This document shows positions 10,741 to 24,967 of a stretch of DNA of 64,000 bases, one piece after another. The DNA lies in the NCBI GenBank assembly GCA_949825025.1, contig OX463786.1, positions 16,873,911-16,937,910 on the forward strand, in the 5' to 3' direction. Every line of letters starts with the position of its first letter. Positions within the stretch are counted from its first letter, which is position 1. The notes beneath the pieces are model-generated. The model worked only from the letters and a program-made list of their open reading frames with translations. It had not been told where the DNA came from and did no database searches. The position numbers were made by a program, and so were the translations under genes. This DNA comes from Siphlonurus alternatus (taxonomy: Eukaryota; Arthropoda; Insecta; Ephemeroptera; Siphlonuridae).

Positions 10741-12945
10741 AGGTTTAACATTTAATATTAGTAATATATATTTTTTATCAATGCCAATTACATGATGATC
10801 TATTTAATTAGTAAAAGAAATATGATATAATTTATAATTCAAAATTTTCTCCTTATAACTTAATACCTTTAACATGCAATTGTTACAATTTACATCAAGC
10901 CAAAAACACCATGGATTAATTTTATTATTGATTTTGCTTACATCCCTGGGGGTTTCATTATATTTATAATAAAATATTTGTATTATAATGTAAATTAAAA
11001 ATTATTACGTAGACAAAAAAATTTCAAGTTTAAAAAAATAAAAAATTATTTTAAATTGATTATTGTATTTCTATTTTTTTTTAAATTTGTAGTGAAAAAA
11101 CTATCAAATTCAAATTTTTCTCATATTTTGATTTCATATTGTAGTTATTAATCAAATATGAAGTAGAGTTATACTTTTAATTAATTTCAAAAATAATATA
11201 TTTTCACTACATTATAATACAATGAAAATGACAAATTAGTTAAACTGTATAATCTGTCATGCAAAATGAATTTACTATATAAAAAGTATAGTCCTTCCTT
11301 GTTCCACTTTTTTTGTTTAATCCAAAATTCTTGGCAATTTTCCATGTTAAGTCAGAAGTTATTAATAGTTACTATTTATACTCTGTGTTGTATAAACAAA
11401 TGTTTTTGTTCTCCAAACAAATCTTCTACACCAAAAATTAGTTTATCATATAACTTTAATTTATATTTAGAAATGTATCAAGTCAAACCTTACAAAATAC
11501 CAAGGCTCTGTAATATTCAAGTGTAAAAAGTTTCTTATGAATGTCTTATAGAAGGAAGCGGGAGGGCAAAATGTTTTGCACTCTTTCGAGCAACGGAAAC
11601 GATTAAAACAAGTCATCACATCAACATGTTCTTAAGGTTCATTTTCCTATGTTACATTGCAGTGAGAACGTACAATTAAGATCTCACAAGACTTCACGAA
11701 CTGGGGTGTCTGACGGAGCGTGAAAAACTCATCCTTCTACAGTCAAATTATTATAAAGTTGTAGTGTGACCTTTCCAGTTTTTGTATTTCGAATATAATA
11801 ACAAACATATCTGTTTGATCTGTTTCTGACGTGTCTAGCCCTTTATTCAAAGTGCTGCATTTTATAATGTTGGTGTTTGTATTTTTTGAAAATTTGACGA
11901 ATAACAAATTTGAATTTGAAAATTTAAAATTGGTACTATATAGTGTTAACTACTACATTGTATTGTTTCAATATTGTAATAAGATTTGAAATGAACTGGC
12001 ACGTTGAATATTTTTATTGTTACTTGTTTTATTTTACTTTTCTCTTTTTAATTATGATATAATTATGTTATACTATTTTTATTATATTTTCCATTTTAAA
12101 AGTGTTTTTGTGTTGACTTAATTATATTTGGTACATTGGTTCGTTAACTAGCTATTATGAATAAATAATATTTGATTTGAATATACTTAATTTACAATAC
12201 AACGCGGCTGATGTAAAATATTAATTTTATATTATAATACAAAATGTAGCGATTCAAACAGCGCGAATAGCGTTAAATAGTCATAGTGTATAATAATCAT
12301 TCATTTCATGATAAATTTTTTGTACTGTGCCTTTTCTGTCAAGAAATTTAAGATAAAAAATATTATTGACAAAGTTAATCCATGAAGAGCTAATTATTTA
12401 GTTGAAATTACAATTTCCATCTGCATGAATTGTTGTATACGTATATATATATATATTTTAAAAAATTAAATATTTTCGTTAACTTCTAAAACAATGTGTA
12501 ATCCTAACCAAAAGAACTCAAAGAGGTTCCTAATTATTTTTATAATGTCGAGTGCTCTACACTTCACACCCTTCACTGGAGGACAACTTGAGCTTGCTGA
12601 GTTGATAATATAAACAGAAAGGGGCGTGGCATTTCAAGTGTATTACCCTCTTGCATGCACGATATAATCTTTGTAATGAGCGCTTGCTTGCATGGAAAGT
12701 GCAATTAGTGAGCAACAGAATGTGAAAAATGTAAACATGTGGAAAATTTCTTTCATATATATGAAAACCAACCCTATATAATTTCATATGTAATCTTTCA
12801 CTGTCATATAGTCGTAAATATGTTAAAATCTTATCACTTTTTTTTTTCGTTAAAATATACATGAGGTATTGCGTGCAGTGACTACCTTAATAGTGTTACG
12901 CTGTATGGAAATTATCTGAAATTATATATTATTAAATAAAACAAG
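10741..12945. other. AT-rich DNA with no recognised element
   Basis: Low-complexity sequence. The 86- and 101-codon frames at 11266-11526 (plus) and 12557-12862 (minus) have no recognisable motif and an AT-driven composition. Confidence 0.45.
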
Positions 12946-12948
12946 GGA

Positions 12949-13231
12949 CAACCTGCATAAAATTTTTTATTGCAGAAATAAAGGGTACAGATTACCCTGA
13001 ATTTTTTATAGATTGCTAAAAAGTTTTGCTGAAGTCGGGTTTGAACCCACGCCTTTCTTAGGTCTTATCCTTTTATTAAGAATTGATGCATATTGACACC
13101 GCTCTCTGTACTTTTAACATTAAAAAAAAAATCCAGCGCTCTAAAAAACTGAAAAAAAAATCAGAGTACCATAACTTTGCACCCTATGTTCATTTCTGCA
13201 GTATAAATTTTTCATGCCCATTGTAAAACTT
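12949..13231. mobile_element. Diverged MITE related to the palindrome at 35815-36137
   Basis: Both ends carry degenerate forms of the 35.8-kb family terminus (ACAACNT.CAT...TTTATTGCAGAAAT...). An ATTTTTTTTCAG-type inner arm is also shared. The middle contains GGGTTTGAACCCAC, a T-loop-like word. Confidence 0.45.
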
Positions 13232-15420
13232 AAGTATTAATATCCAAGAGTTATTATAGCACATTATCACATGTGCATTCATGCATTATGTTAAATGTTG
13301 TTATAAATGAACTGACAACAGTGTTATTTTTCATGATCTTTTGTATAGTCCAAAAAAACACCATACATGACAGCGTCTGATGTAGATTTATTACCCTTAA
13401 AATCACTACGTTCACATGATGACGTCACCTAATGTTATTCATATGGACGATCGTCAATGAATCGAATAAAACAGCTTCATGTAAACGTAGTTATAGATGT
13501 CTAAAAAAATTATCTTTTACACAGTTCAACAAATAAATTATTACCACCATAAATGCGAGGTTTCTATACTTCCTAGTTCAGTTTTGAAACTGAAATTTTG
13601 CAGAGAGATTTGTATTATGGATTGTATAACCTCTCTGCAAAGTATTACACGATACAATTTTGCATACAAATTTTCCTTTCAAGAAAATTTCAACTCAATA
13701 CAAACAAATGGAGTTCAAGTTTCCTTATAAGGAAAAATTTGTATTCAATAGTTAAAAAAATTGTATCATGTAATACTGGCTTTAAGATTTTTCATGTTCA
13801 TAGTTCAGTTACTTCCAACAGTAATCTTTCATTTGTTGAACTAAAGGTGATAATGATATTACAGTGTCGTAACTTGACTCCGCGCCTCAAGCATCACAGA
13901 CGTTTGCTCTCTTTGTGAGAGTTCTGTAATCTCATTTACACTGATATCAAATGAAAAATTACTTTCAGCTAAACCCTCGAGGGAAATCTTAAAAACATTT
14001 CATTAACAGTAATTTATTATGTAAATATATAATGTGTTTTAAAATAAAAAGATCACAGGAATATAGGGAGCAATAGGGAGTTGAAGATATTTTCAAATTA
14101 AATGAAAAGAAATGTCTTGTAGGAATTATTTAATATTTGCTAAAAATAAGTTGCTAAAATATAAAAAATATACTTTTTATTAAAAAAAATTGTAGATTAT
14201 ATTAAATGTTTATATTTTTTTACAATTATATACTAAATTTAAATAAATAACAAAACATAAACATTTTTATAAACATTTATTACATATTATAACTTTAATA
14301 AATATTATATACATGATTGCTGTGAGCAAATCAATGTAAATACTGGCAAATTACATACAATGAACATACATTAATCGGTAATATATTGTATATCTAATAT
14401 ATAATTCATATAATACATTAAATATTGAAATATTTTGTGGCATATTCACTTAATTCACTTATTATTTTCTTACTTCAAATATATTTATGATTTAAATAAT
14501 ATTTGTATTAGGGAGTTTATGAAAATCTGGACAATTTAGTGGCCAAAATGCAGGAAATATTTTCAATGAGGTTTAATCTTGCAAGTAAGAAGAATGAGAG
14601 AAAAAGGATAAATTACTTTTGGTCAAAGTTGCAAGAGACCATTTATCAAAAGTGCAGCAAAGTTCAGATAAATATAAAAAGACTAGGGGAGGTATATAAT
14701 AATGGAACTCAATCAATGTCCACAAAGAAAAATAATGCTTTTAACACCTTTAGTATTATGAAGAAAGCTGCACTTACAGAGGATTGATAGTAAAGAAAGC
14801 CTTGCATCATTCTTGTCATTCGTGGTATAGTTTATTACAGAAAGTTGGATATAATATGTGTGAGTCATACCTTGGCATTTGTAAGTAATATTCTGTCACA
14901 ATATTCTTTAATGTGTGTAACAAACGCATTTTATGAAGATTTGTTTCACAACTTTTGCTTTTAAATGTTGATATTTGGTTATTCATTTGCCAGTGTTGTA
15001 TAAAATTTCAATATAGACACAATTGTAATATAATTGATTGTAGTCTTTTATATTAGCAATTTATGTAAATATTAATATATTTGATAATATATTTTATTGA
15101 AAAAAATATTACATTTGAAATGAAATTACGTGATGAAGAATTTAGTTAAATATATTTTAAATGAATAAAATAATAATTTAAATTAATATTTATATAATTA
15201 CTCTATGACGACAAAAATAGTGATTAATGCAAACTGTATAATATTAACTTACAACGTATTAAAGGTGGTATGTATAAACAGCCATCAGAATTTAATAAGC
15301 TACAATAGAAGAAAAATATCGTTTGATAAATTAATTAGAATCTGAAAATATTTCAAACTTCTGACAAAAATTTCAGACAAATAGGGAGTTTGATTGGAAC
15401 CAAATAAAACGAGATAATAT
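13232..15420. other. AT-rich DNA; a CRE at 13420 and an uncertain 82-codon frame at 14539-14787
   Basis: TGACGTCA is at 13420-13427. The plus-strand frame 14539-14787 has an unusually polar, Lys-rich composition (ASKKNERKRINYFWSKLQE, KRLGEVYNNG, IMKKAALTED) that could be a decayed ORF, but I do not recognise it. AGGGAGTT copies at 14075 and 14510 bracket a very AT-rich 430-base block. Confidence 0.35.
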
Positions 15421-15422
15421 AT

Positions 15423-15640
15423 CTAAGATGAAATTCGTCCAGGATAAAAAGATTCAAACCCTGGACTTCTCAATACACAAACTCCAGAATACTTGATGCA
15501 ATAAAGCTCCCTGGAGGCTGGCTGGATCACAATCCCCACTAGGCGGTAAATGTCCCGCACTTTTCTCCCCAACAATTCGGATGCAGCTGTGTTCTCTACA
15601 TACACTGCAGTCAACCGGAGTTTCCCTGACTCGATTTATT
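15423..15640 (-). other. GC-richer patch with an unrecognised 63-codon open frame
   Basis: The minus-strand frame 15614-15423 reads MTAVYVENTAASELLGRKV then RDIYRLVGIVIQPASREL, with a coding-like mixture of residues in an otherwise AT-rich area. It has no clear splice sites and no domain I recognise. A mobile-element fragment is as likely as an exon. Confidence 0.2.
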
Positions 15641-18060
15641 GTACAGGATAGATCAAGAATAATGGAACAAAGAAGGGTGTGTCTTGTTTATTTACCAAAA
15701 TGTATATATTGAGATAGTCAAAACTGCTGATTATTGTTGCATATTTAATTATTATTATTTTTAAAGAATAGAGAATACATTCAAGGCATGCCTAAATATG
15801 TGTTGTTTTTAATATTATTTAATTTTTAAGACCCAGAAAATACCATTTATTTAAAAAAAAATAAAAATTGCACCTTAGATTTAGAATTTAGAGCTTAAGA
15901 ATATATATACAATTTTTAACAAGCCATTGAGCATTAATAACATTATATTAATTTGATATTATGCAGTTTATAGATTACATGTAATAACTAGAATTTAAAT
16001 TCATGCACATTATTAATAAGAGACGCTAAATTCACAGTATAATATGCATGGTAAAAGTAAGAGCAGAATTTTAGGCTTTTCAGAGAGAGAGAAACAAAAC
16101 TTCAGTGGTACGATGTATATGTTTGATAAGTTTGCGGGAATGCAGAGCGAAATAGCAAGGCAAAGACAGCAAGGGGTGGATAAAATATAAAATACGGTTT
16201 TTATGATATTTTTTTTTTAAACTCAACACCAGCACCGTATAACTTTTTTAACCTCCTGCACCTTTTTATGTATTTTGCCTACAGGCATTTGTGGAATATA
16301 TAATGGGATTTTTAAGTGCATTGACTTTGAATATACAATGTAGTTTATATGATGAGTTATATCAATACAATGCAGGATGCACTTGTCTATACCTAATATT
16401 TCTAAACTTTTTTCAATAAAAGTTAAGTGAAAAATAAGCTTTTAAAATAGAGAAAGAAATATTGAATTTTATACCGTTTATAAAAGAAGCATTTTTTTTA
16501 TTAAATGTAACAGTAGTATTATACATTAATTAAAAAGACAAAGACAACTTAAAAGTTGACAAAATATGTAACGGTACAAATAATTTATATTAAGTATATA
16601 AAAAATTATATAATAAATATGTAAATGTCCTTTCTCCCCAAAAATATTCGCAAATACCATTTAACTTCTCCATATGATATAATCACAAAAATGATATAAC
16701 TGTACTATAATAAGACAAATTAAATACATATTTAAGATTTGACAGATAAAATAAAAAATTATGTTAATAGATTTAATGAATTCTAATTAATTCAATGTCA
16801 ATAACCGGGTTGGAATGTCAGAGGTTCAACAATGCAAGTTCGTACATTGTTGTCACCGACTGATTATTCATTGTTACGCTCCGAGACCTTCTCTAATTGT
16901 TGTCTTCTATAGTGCGGTAATGTTTGAGAGTGAATTAATTTTTATACAGGAAACAATAAATGTATTAATTTTTCTGAAATGTACTCGTGGGATAGTATTA
17001 ATATTTATACTAATTTCTTTATTACTTCAGAAAATATATTATAAAAAAATGTGTTAATTTTTTTCAACTAGACACGTAATGGTAATGGTAATGGGTAATG
17101 GTATTAACCATTAAATACTCCTCTAAGCATTTTTTGTTTTTATTGAAGTACTGTTGTGCATTTATTTCCAATGTTTTTTAATGATTTTTTTTATAAATAT
17201 TCAATTCACCAAAAACGTACAAGACCCACAGCTAAATAAAATTCTTACCACTCGTGCAAATCTCTTTAAAAAGTGAAAATTGATTTTAAAAATATGATAC
17301 ATTGCTTTTATTTTTTGAAAAACTTATGGTTGCATTAAAAATTTATTTCATATATTTTAAAAAAATTAAAGAATTTTAAATTTTTTAATGTGTTTATCTT
17401 GACATGGTCCGAAATTATTGACATGCTTCTTTTTTCGAATTCCATCCTACGGTACAGGTATATTTTAATGTGTAGAATTGCTTGTCATATATTATATCCT
17501 GAATGTAAGGCAATAATATTATTTTTGCAATATTTTGTTTCCCTATGATTTTGGTTTCCTAATATTGATTTGACCAGCCTATAATATTGTAAATAATTTT
17601 TTTGAAATTCTAAAATAATGGCCATCAATTATAAAAATGTACTTAAACGATTTTAAAATTTTGATAAATTTTACATAATATTAAAAATTTAGAAAAAAGA
17701 TATTAAATATCAGTTTAATTTTTTGTTACAGTAAATAAAATACAAATTATTATTTTTTTTTACATAATTATAAAAATAGTAAATTACCAAGTCAACTCCC
17801 TAAATGATGAATTAAGACCCACATCTCTCACTTCGCAGTAAATTCTGAATTTAAGGTAAAAGTAAAAATCACTGCCACACCGACAAGACCTTACCAAAGT
17901 TACATGAGTTACATCCCCTCCTCCCTCCCCTCCCCCCTCTCTATCTTTGTAAGATATTTTTATAGAGGTAAAATCTCTCGTACGATAAATAATAAAACCT
18001 TTACATCCTACTTTTTTAATATAAAATAACATCTATAAAAGTGAAAATATTAAAACATCT
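15641..18060. other. AT-rich DNA with a short GGTAAT tandem at 17080-17105
   Basis: (GGTAAT)n-like repetition occurs at 17080-17105 and a CCTCCCTCCC run at about 17926-17938. No gene is recognised. Confidence 0.45.
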
Positions 18061-18104
18061 ATATGTATAGATCAGCACAAAGACTTCAAACTCAAAAGAA
18101 TATT

Positions 18105-18160
18105 TCGTGCACGTGTCCGAGTGTCCCCCCCCCTCGCACGTGTGACACACGTGTCTTTTC
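18105..18160. promoter_or_regulatory. Cluster of CACGTG E-boxes
   Basis: Three ACGTGT/ACACGT-type words, two of them inside GCACGTGTGACACACGTGTC (near-palindromic), follow a run of eight C. Such sites bind bHLH factors; there is no adjacent gene. Confidence 0.25.
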
Positions 18161-19920
18161 ATTCATTGACAATCGAGTTACTAACTGCGCAATCTTCGCT
18201 GTTGCTGCACCATTATCATCACAGTACGAGATTGTAATTAATGAAAGTATACATTATAATTTTGATTTTAATCACCAGCACTATTGTTCATTTCAACAAA
18301 ATAATGGCTTTTAATATTTCATTACACTCTATTGAATACGCTTAGGGAGTAATAAATCAATACACGTGATAAAATTATTTTGATTGTGGAATTGTAGCAA
18401 GTTCCTGAAACATTGCGTATTGCGGCATAAGAGTAATATAAAATGCATTATTTTGATATTTTTTAACCATCAATGAGTGTTAATATAAGATCATGTATAT
18501 AGCTTGCTAAAAATAATTATGGTTTATAATGCATTTTTTTAATGAGAAAATGAATTTATTGTTATGGACTCTATTCTATGGATTTAACATAGGTATATAC
18601 ATATCTGTATAAGTATATAAAAGTTACTATATAATATCAAAGAAAAAAAGAATATTTTACCATTTTTTTCTATGATATTATGAATATATTTCTCAAATGA
18701 CATACAACTTATGACAGAGCACTCGTTTTTGAAATGCATAACACTCATAATAGTAAATATTAATCCATATATTGAAAGTATAATATTTTCAAAGTAGTAA
18801 ACTAAAAAAGAAATCGTAATACTCAGAACTTTCAGCTTTACATTTTATATTCTAAGCTCTTTATCAATACTCTACATATACCATCATCATTAGTTATAAT
18901 ACACTTATGCAACAATAAATTATAAGCAACAAGGTACATAATACAATATATTATTCTTCAATAAATTAAATATATTGTGACATACAGCTACTTATATAAA
19001 AGTAACGATTGCTTTACGTTGATAAAGAAACGGTTATATACTCATATATATACTTCCTTATTACCCCAGGGATTAATCTGTAAATACTGTCACGCTTCAA
19101 ATTACTTTTTTCCAAGGGAAAACAAATATTATATATATATATATAAACAGACTTTAATTACACAGCGTGTGAAACTTCCCAGTGTTTGTGACATTGATAT
19201 AGCCGGGAGTGTCTAGCTGTGTCATTTGGTGCGTGATGTTCGTATAATCGCTGCTGCCACTTACAATTAGTAGGGGATTTAAGCTTTTTATAAGAAATAT
19301 AATTTTTGGAGATAAAAATTAAGACTAGAAGACAATAATACATTATCTAATGTATACAACAACTGGTTTGAATATTAGTAATTTATGTACTGTATTGCAG
19401 TCATAGCTAAGGGTATTATATTAAAATATTTTTTGTTTTATTATATATAAATATTGATGATATTGCACCTACAGAAGTTTAAACAATAAAAAAAATTATT
19501 TAACAATATTTTAACTTCGTATTAAAATAATGAATTTGCATCAAAATATTTTTTGTATCAAATTTTATTTTTTTAAATATTACTATAAAATATTTAAAAA
19601 GAAAATGACCAAAACAATTAAATATCAATTAATTTGCATTTATTAATTTTTAAAATGGATTAATAAATTTTTTGATAAAAATTAACCAAGTTTTCAAGTT
19701 ATGTAGGTAAGATTGTACAAATCATTGAATTTTAAAACTATTTTAACCGTCGAATAATTAAGCAATGATATTAAATAAAAAAAGATTTCATCTTCCTTTC
19801 TAATCAATTTTTTGATCATATGATTGTAAAAGCTAATATTATATAATGACAACGATACTCTATATAACGTACAGTGCAGTTTCCTGCACTTTATAACAAA
19901 AAGCCATCGTGACATTTAAA
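18161..19920. other. AT-rich DNA with no recognised element
   Basis: Low complexity, including an (AT)n run at 19131-19145. No exon or repeat family is recognised. Confidence 0.45.
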
Positions 19921-19924
19921 TATC

Positions 19925-20160
19925 CACTGAAGCACACGTGACGTCTGTCATGACATCATGGCCACCACATGGGGGGGGTGATCTGGACAACAGTTGGTCC
20001 ATTCATATGATGAGTCATCGTGCATTGAAAAGGGTTACATTTAGAACGGGGGTGGAGCGTGGGAGGGTGAAACTAACATATAGGGGTTGGAAATTTACAT
20101 GACAAAAGAACACGTGACGTCATTGCCATGTAAGTGACATTTAGGATTCTATTACCTCCA
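19925..20160. promoter_or_regulatory. GC-richer block with repeated CACGTGACGTC
   Basis: CACGTGACGTC occurs at about 19936 and again at about 20111 (the second completed to TGACGTCA), each a joined E-box and CRE, with a G8 run and TGAGTCAT between them. The duplication of an 11-base composite site 175 bases apart suggests a regulatory module or repeat. Confidence 0.3.
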
Positions 20161-22010
20161 GCATTAATAATGAATCTTTAGAGAGATAATAAGACCACAG
20201 GGTGTAATGCCAAATGCGACTGTGTAGTGAATCATGAACATTGTTTATACAAATAATGACGTAAGCTTTATGATCAATATATTGGTAATATATTCAAACC
20301 CCGATCAGAAGTAAAATGCTTACGGAATTATATTACTCCTTACGAGCAAAATGTCTCATAAATATACTATGTTTTCTCATGGCAAATAATATTTCATTAA
20401 ATATTATGTGAAGTTGAAATTTTGCTTGTATATATGCTTTATGAATTTTCTCTTAATTACTATGCAACCTAATAAACATAAACACCGTGACTGAATATCT
20501 ACCAATACAGTATAATACCAAGTGCGGGAAAGCAAAAACTTTCGGACAAAAAATATTGTATATAAAGTCGAGTTTTATTTGTTTAATTATTTAAAATAAT
20601 TTATTGAAATGTCAATAGGTCAATACTAATTAACGCAATATATTGCTGTACTTTTATTTCAAAATTATTATTACATTACATTTATTTCACAAATGCGACG
20701 CAAACTACCTACCGCTAATGGGGTTATTTACCCAATCAATAATTTCACATAAAATTATAAATTAATTAAATAATGTGGAAATTAAAGAGATATTTTTAAA
20801 ATAAAGCATAAAAATCTTTTAATCTACAAAATTAAATAGATTTGTATTTTACAAAACATTGTATTATAAAATTAAATAAATGAAATAAAAATAAAAAAGA
20901 GTTATCGCGAACAAATTAAATAATAACGTGCACACGCTGCATGACAATCTTGCGTCTCCAAGGCCACAAAGACAAGTCATATATTATAATGACAGCTGTC
21001 GGTGGGTGCGCAAAGAATATAAACATCTCCATCAGATAAGAAACGGAAACGGAAGGAAAAACGTGCACAAACTGTCACTTTCATTAGAACGACGTGTTTA
21101 GCAAACGAAATCGAGAGTCGTGGTGGTCATTGAACACTTTTAATTTCAACCGCCACAGGGGGGATATTCTCAGACAACTTTGCATTGATTTGGATTGAAA
21201 GTTTGATATCTAAATGTATTTTTACTATATACAATGTATGATTTTATTTTTATATTTCAGTTCTAAATTGAACACTAAATAATTTGTAGTACTAATCTGT
21301 ATTTATGTAAGAAAATCTAGGATTCTAATAGCAGATTTTAATTACGTACGACTTTTTTTCCCAATTGTCATAAAATACATTTCAGATTAAAAAAAAAATA
21401 ACTAAAGATTAGAAGTAAAATTAATATTCTTAATATACATGATGGTATTATATAAACTATTACTATCAAAAGTTGTTGTAGTTAGCTGAAATGTATTCTG
21501 AAACGACGATAATATAGATCAAAACTGGTGAACTTTCTTGTAAACATTTTTATGGATAATTTCACAACATTGTAATTTGAAGCAGATTGATTTATAAAGT
21601 AAATTCATCACAAAAAAATCTTGTTGAGTAAAAAATGGTATAAAATAGAAGTGCTTGATTAATTAATTATGAATTAAAAAGTACACGCTTACATATAATG
21701 GATTTTAACTTTTTACAAAAAGTGATATAAATTTTTAATATATATTTTTTTTATAAAAGCTAAACCATTTCAAGTGTATACCTTTTAACTGATGATAAAT
21801 TAATCGCATTCAGTTTTTTTAGTGAGTGATGTATTTCAACTGAGCTTTTTCAACAAAGTATCTGTAATAAATCAATTTGAGTTAAAGTACAAAGTTATGT
21901 AGCATATAGTCCCTGGAGATTAATGAGGGATTCTTCATTAGGATAACCTAATTGACTTATTTTTAAAAGGGGGTATATCCTCGATGAATGGTTAAAAAGA
22001 AATATGTGTA
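20161..22010. other. AT-rich DNA with a GC-richer patch at 20930-21180
   Basis: The patch contains GACAGCTGTC and CAGATAAG, generic bHLH- and GATA-like words. No exon with good splice sites was found. Confidence 0.4.
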
Positions 22011-22015
22011 TAGTG

Positions 22016-22140
22016 TACACTCGTCACCTTGGAAAATTTCCCACTTGCAGCCTTGTTAATCACCATGCCTCATGTTATTCTTACTGGTCATGGTATAATT
22101 CAAGGTTGCAAAGGGAAATTTTCTGAGACGATGACAGTAC
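22016..22140. mobile_element. MITE, TACACTC family, copy 1
   Basis: The terminal arm TACACTCGTCACCTTGGAAA ... CCCACTTGCAGCCTTG is mirrored at the right end (AAGGTTGCAAAGGGAAATTT ... GTA). About 125 bases, probable TA target site. Two more copies are at 31478 and 58408. Confidence 0.75.
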
Positions 22141-24759
22141 AATACAGTAAAATTGATTAAATTATTTTTTTGCAAAAATTCCACACAAATCATTTTGGCT
22201 GTTCGTAAATGAAAAATCAATTCATAAATTAGATTAACCATCCCTATAGACATAGAAAATTTTATTCTTGTTTTCTTGTTTGATTTCTTGTTAACGTTAC
22301 TAGGGGGGGGGGGGGGTCGAGATGGCCCCTAACTCTTTTAAAGTAAGAAAAAGTGTGAAATGCTGCTCTAAAAATTCTGAAAAAATTTGTAATCCTTTTA
22401 ATAGCCACCCAGCAATGTATATCCGCGAAAAAAAAGTGAGAAAAAAGTCAACTTTTTCTTTAACATGTGATTTAAGCTGGTCATTTCACCCCCCCCCCCT
22501 CCCTTTGTTAAAGCATGTGACAAAAGATTGTTTGATAATACCAGGGTTAAATATACAAGTTAAATATTCTTTTGTATAAAAATATAATTACAGTTTTATC
22601 AAGCTATAAATATTATCTTAATGCAGCTTCCATGACTGTGTTTTCCAAGCACTCCAGTGTAAAAGTTATGACACCCCATAAGACAGACGATATTTTAGTC
22701 TCGCTCGGCAGGTGTTAGCTTCTAACTCTGACTGCAGACATGGAGGGCAGGTGCAACCTCACCCTACCTCACATAAGGTCCAATATCATATAACAAGTAC
22801 ACACCAGACTAACTTTATGTACTGAAGATAACAAAAAAATATGAAGCTTTTCGTAAAAGATGTTCTAAAGAAAATAATTATACATTGCGAATTTTAACCA
22901 CCGTAGCATGAAAATAAAGTACATACAATATGTTTAAGGAACCGGAAATTAAAAAATATTGTTTTATTTTTTTTCGCTGTGGTTATTATATTAAATTTCG
23001 CTTTCAAAGGTAAAGTGGTAATTTTTTGTTTGTATCCTCAATTATGAATTGTTCAGTGACGTCAGAGTCGTAGTATTTTTGTAATTATGTTAATGGAGCG
23101 TTTTGTTTCATTCACCAAAGTGGGATACTTTGTTCTCTTTTGTTATATCAAAAAATAGAAACATTGTTTGAAACTCCCTATTCAGAAATATCAGTTAAAA
23201 ACATGCAAATTTTCACAATATATGAGGGAAGAAATACGAGGGAAGAGTTTTAAGGTGGTTGCAAAATATTTACTAAAAATTATAAAAATAAATACAACTT
23301 AAATTTAATATTAAAATTTGTTACCAAATTATAATGCAGAATTCAAGGCGCAATAAATTAAATTGAGACAAAAAATTAAATTATAATATTGAAAATAAAA
23401 AAAGTAATAAAACGTCTAACAAAATATTTCTTTCTTTCTTTTTTCTTTCTTTTTTTTTTGTAAATATTATCGAATTCGCTAAGTTTGAAGAAAATAATTT
23501 TACTAGAAGCATCGGGCAAAGCTGCAGGTTATAAAATGTAAAGCTTGAAATAATTGGTTTATATTTATAATTTATAAATTCCATATGATTTACATTGTTT
23601 TCCTTAATGTAACTCTATCTCCTCTGTGTTATAGTAACGTAAAAGAAATGTTTACTATAACTTATAATGTCTTTGCGCCATACATGCAGTTACAAACTAC
23701 AAAGAATGATTTTTTTTTTCTCTGTATAATTTTATAAATATTTTATACTCGTTATACCCTCTGCTAGCTGCTCTTACGCAGGGGTTCTAATGTTTATAGC
23801 AGCTCTGTACCACGATCGATCCGTGCGAGGGTAAATTGTGGTGGCCAGTAGTGGCCGTCCGGCAGAACTACCCCATGTTTACCGTGTCTAAAAACAGACA
23901 ATATTTTATATGCAGTATATATTTATTATATTTAAATTACATTTTGATAATTTATTTCAAACATCAATGCAATATTATTAATGTGTATTTCTTTTACACT
24001 TCAATTTACATGTAATTTATACAACATTTAGCTTTCATTTTATGGAACGCTACATGAACTTAACTTTATAATTTATCACATTATTTACATTTCTTATGTA
24101 TTATACAGAAAATACAATGTAAGCAGCAGGTCAATTAGTTCATAATCTGTTGTATAAAACATCATGGACATCATGTAAAATGTGAATTTATATGCAAGTA
24201 ATGTAATAAGTATTACCTGCAAAGTTGAACATATTTATAAATTAATTTCTTAAACAATTTGAATTTAAAATTTGATACATTCAAAATTTAAATTAAATTT
24301 AATAATTTTATTAAATAAATAAAAATAAATTAATTATTCCGTAAAAACAAAAATATATTCATTTTTTTTACGTAAATTGTGATTAATTTAATATTTTTTG
24401 CACTAGTTTCCGCAGCCCTAAAGTTTAAATACATACGACTAAATTCTAAGCTCCATCAACATAGACAGGTCAATTAATAATCATGGTGGACCCTTGATCT
24501 AGGGTCCTCGAAAGTTTCCATCAGAAGGGGCATATTTACCTTTCTACTTTGATAAAGTTTGGAGCCTTAATCTACCAGAGTCAATTGGACAGCTGAAATT
24601 TACGACAGAGGTCAAATAGACTTACTAGACTGCTGCTCAAATAGAATAAATCTAGCATGTCTATTTGCCAACACTTCTAGGCAAATAGAGACACTTGGGA
24701 GTTCCTATAGAGATGGATGGAAATGGGACTTTACTGATGATGATGTAAATCACAGAGGC
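22141..24759. other. AT-rich DNA with long G and C homopolymers and one dispersed GC-rich word
   Basis: A G14 run is at 22303-22316 and a C11 run at 22489-22499. TGACGTCA lies at 23057. The minus-strand word GGATCGATCG with flanks at 23811-23846 recurs at 31692-31735. A perfect hairpin GGACCCTTGATCTAGGGTCC is at 24489-24508. No exon is recognised. Confidence 0.45.
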
Positions 24760-24967
24760 TACAGTCAAATTTACAAGATATTCCCTCCGGAAGTAGCCGG
24801 ATTTTTGATCTTTTTATTCGTATTTCAGCGATGAAATTTCATACATAGAACAGTAGTTCTACTACAAATCGATCTGGGGAGTTTCAAAACTGAATTACAA
24901 ACAGAAGAGCTGCAAATTACACACTTCCGGCTACTTCCGGAAGAAATATAAAATTAATTTTACTGTA
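24760..24967. mobile_element. MITE, CAGTCAAATT family, copy 1 (208 bp)
   Basis: TACAGTCAAATTTA...CCTCCGGAAGTAGCCGG at the left is mirrored by CCGGCTACTTCCGG...AATTTTACTGTA at the right. TA at both ends suggests a Tc1/mariner-type target site. The second copy at 27646-27853 has exactly the same length. Confidence 0.8.

Noticed and set aside
13020..13060. tRNA gene (GGGTTTGAACCCAC)
   Set aside because: Only a T-loop-like word is present; no acceptor stem, D-arm or anticodon arm can be formed around it.
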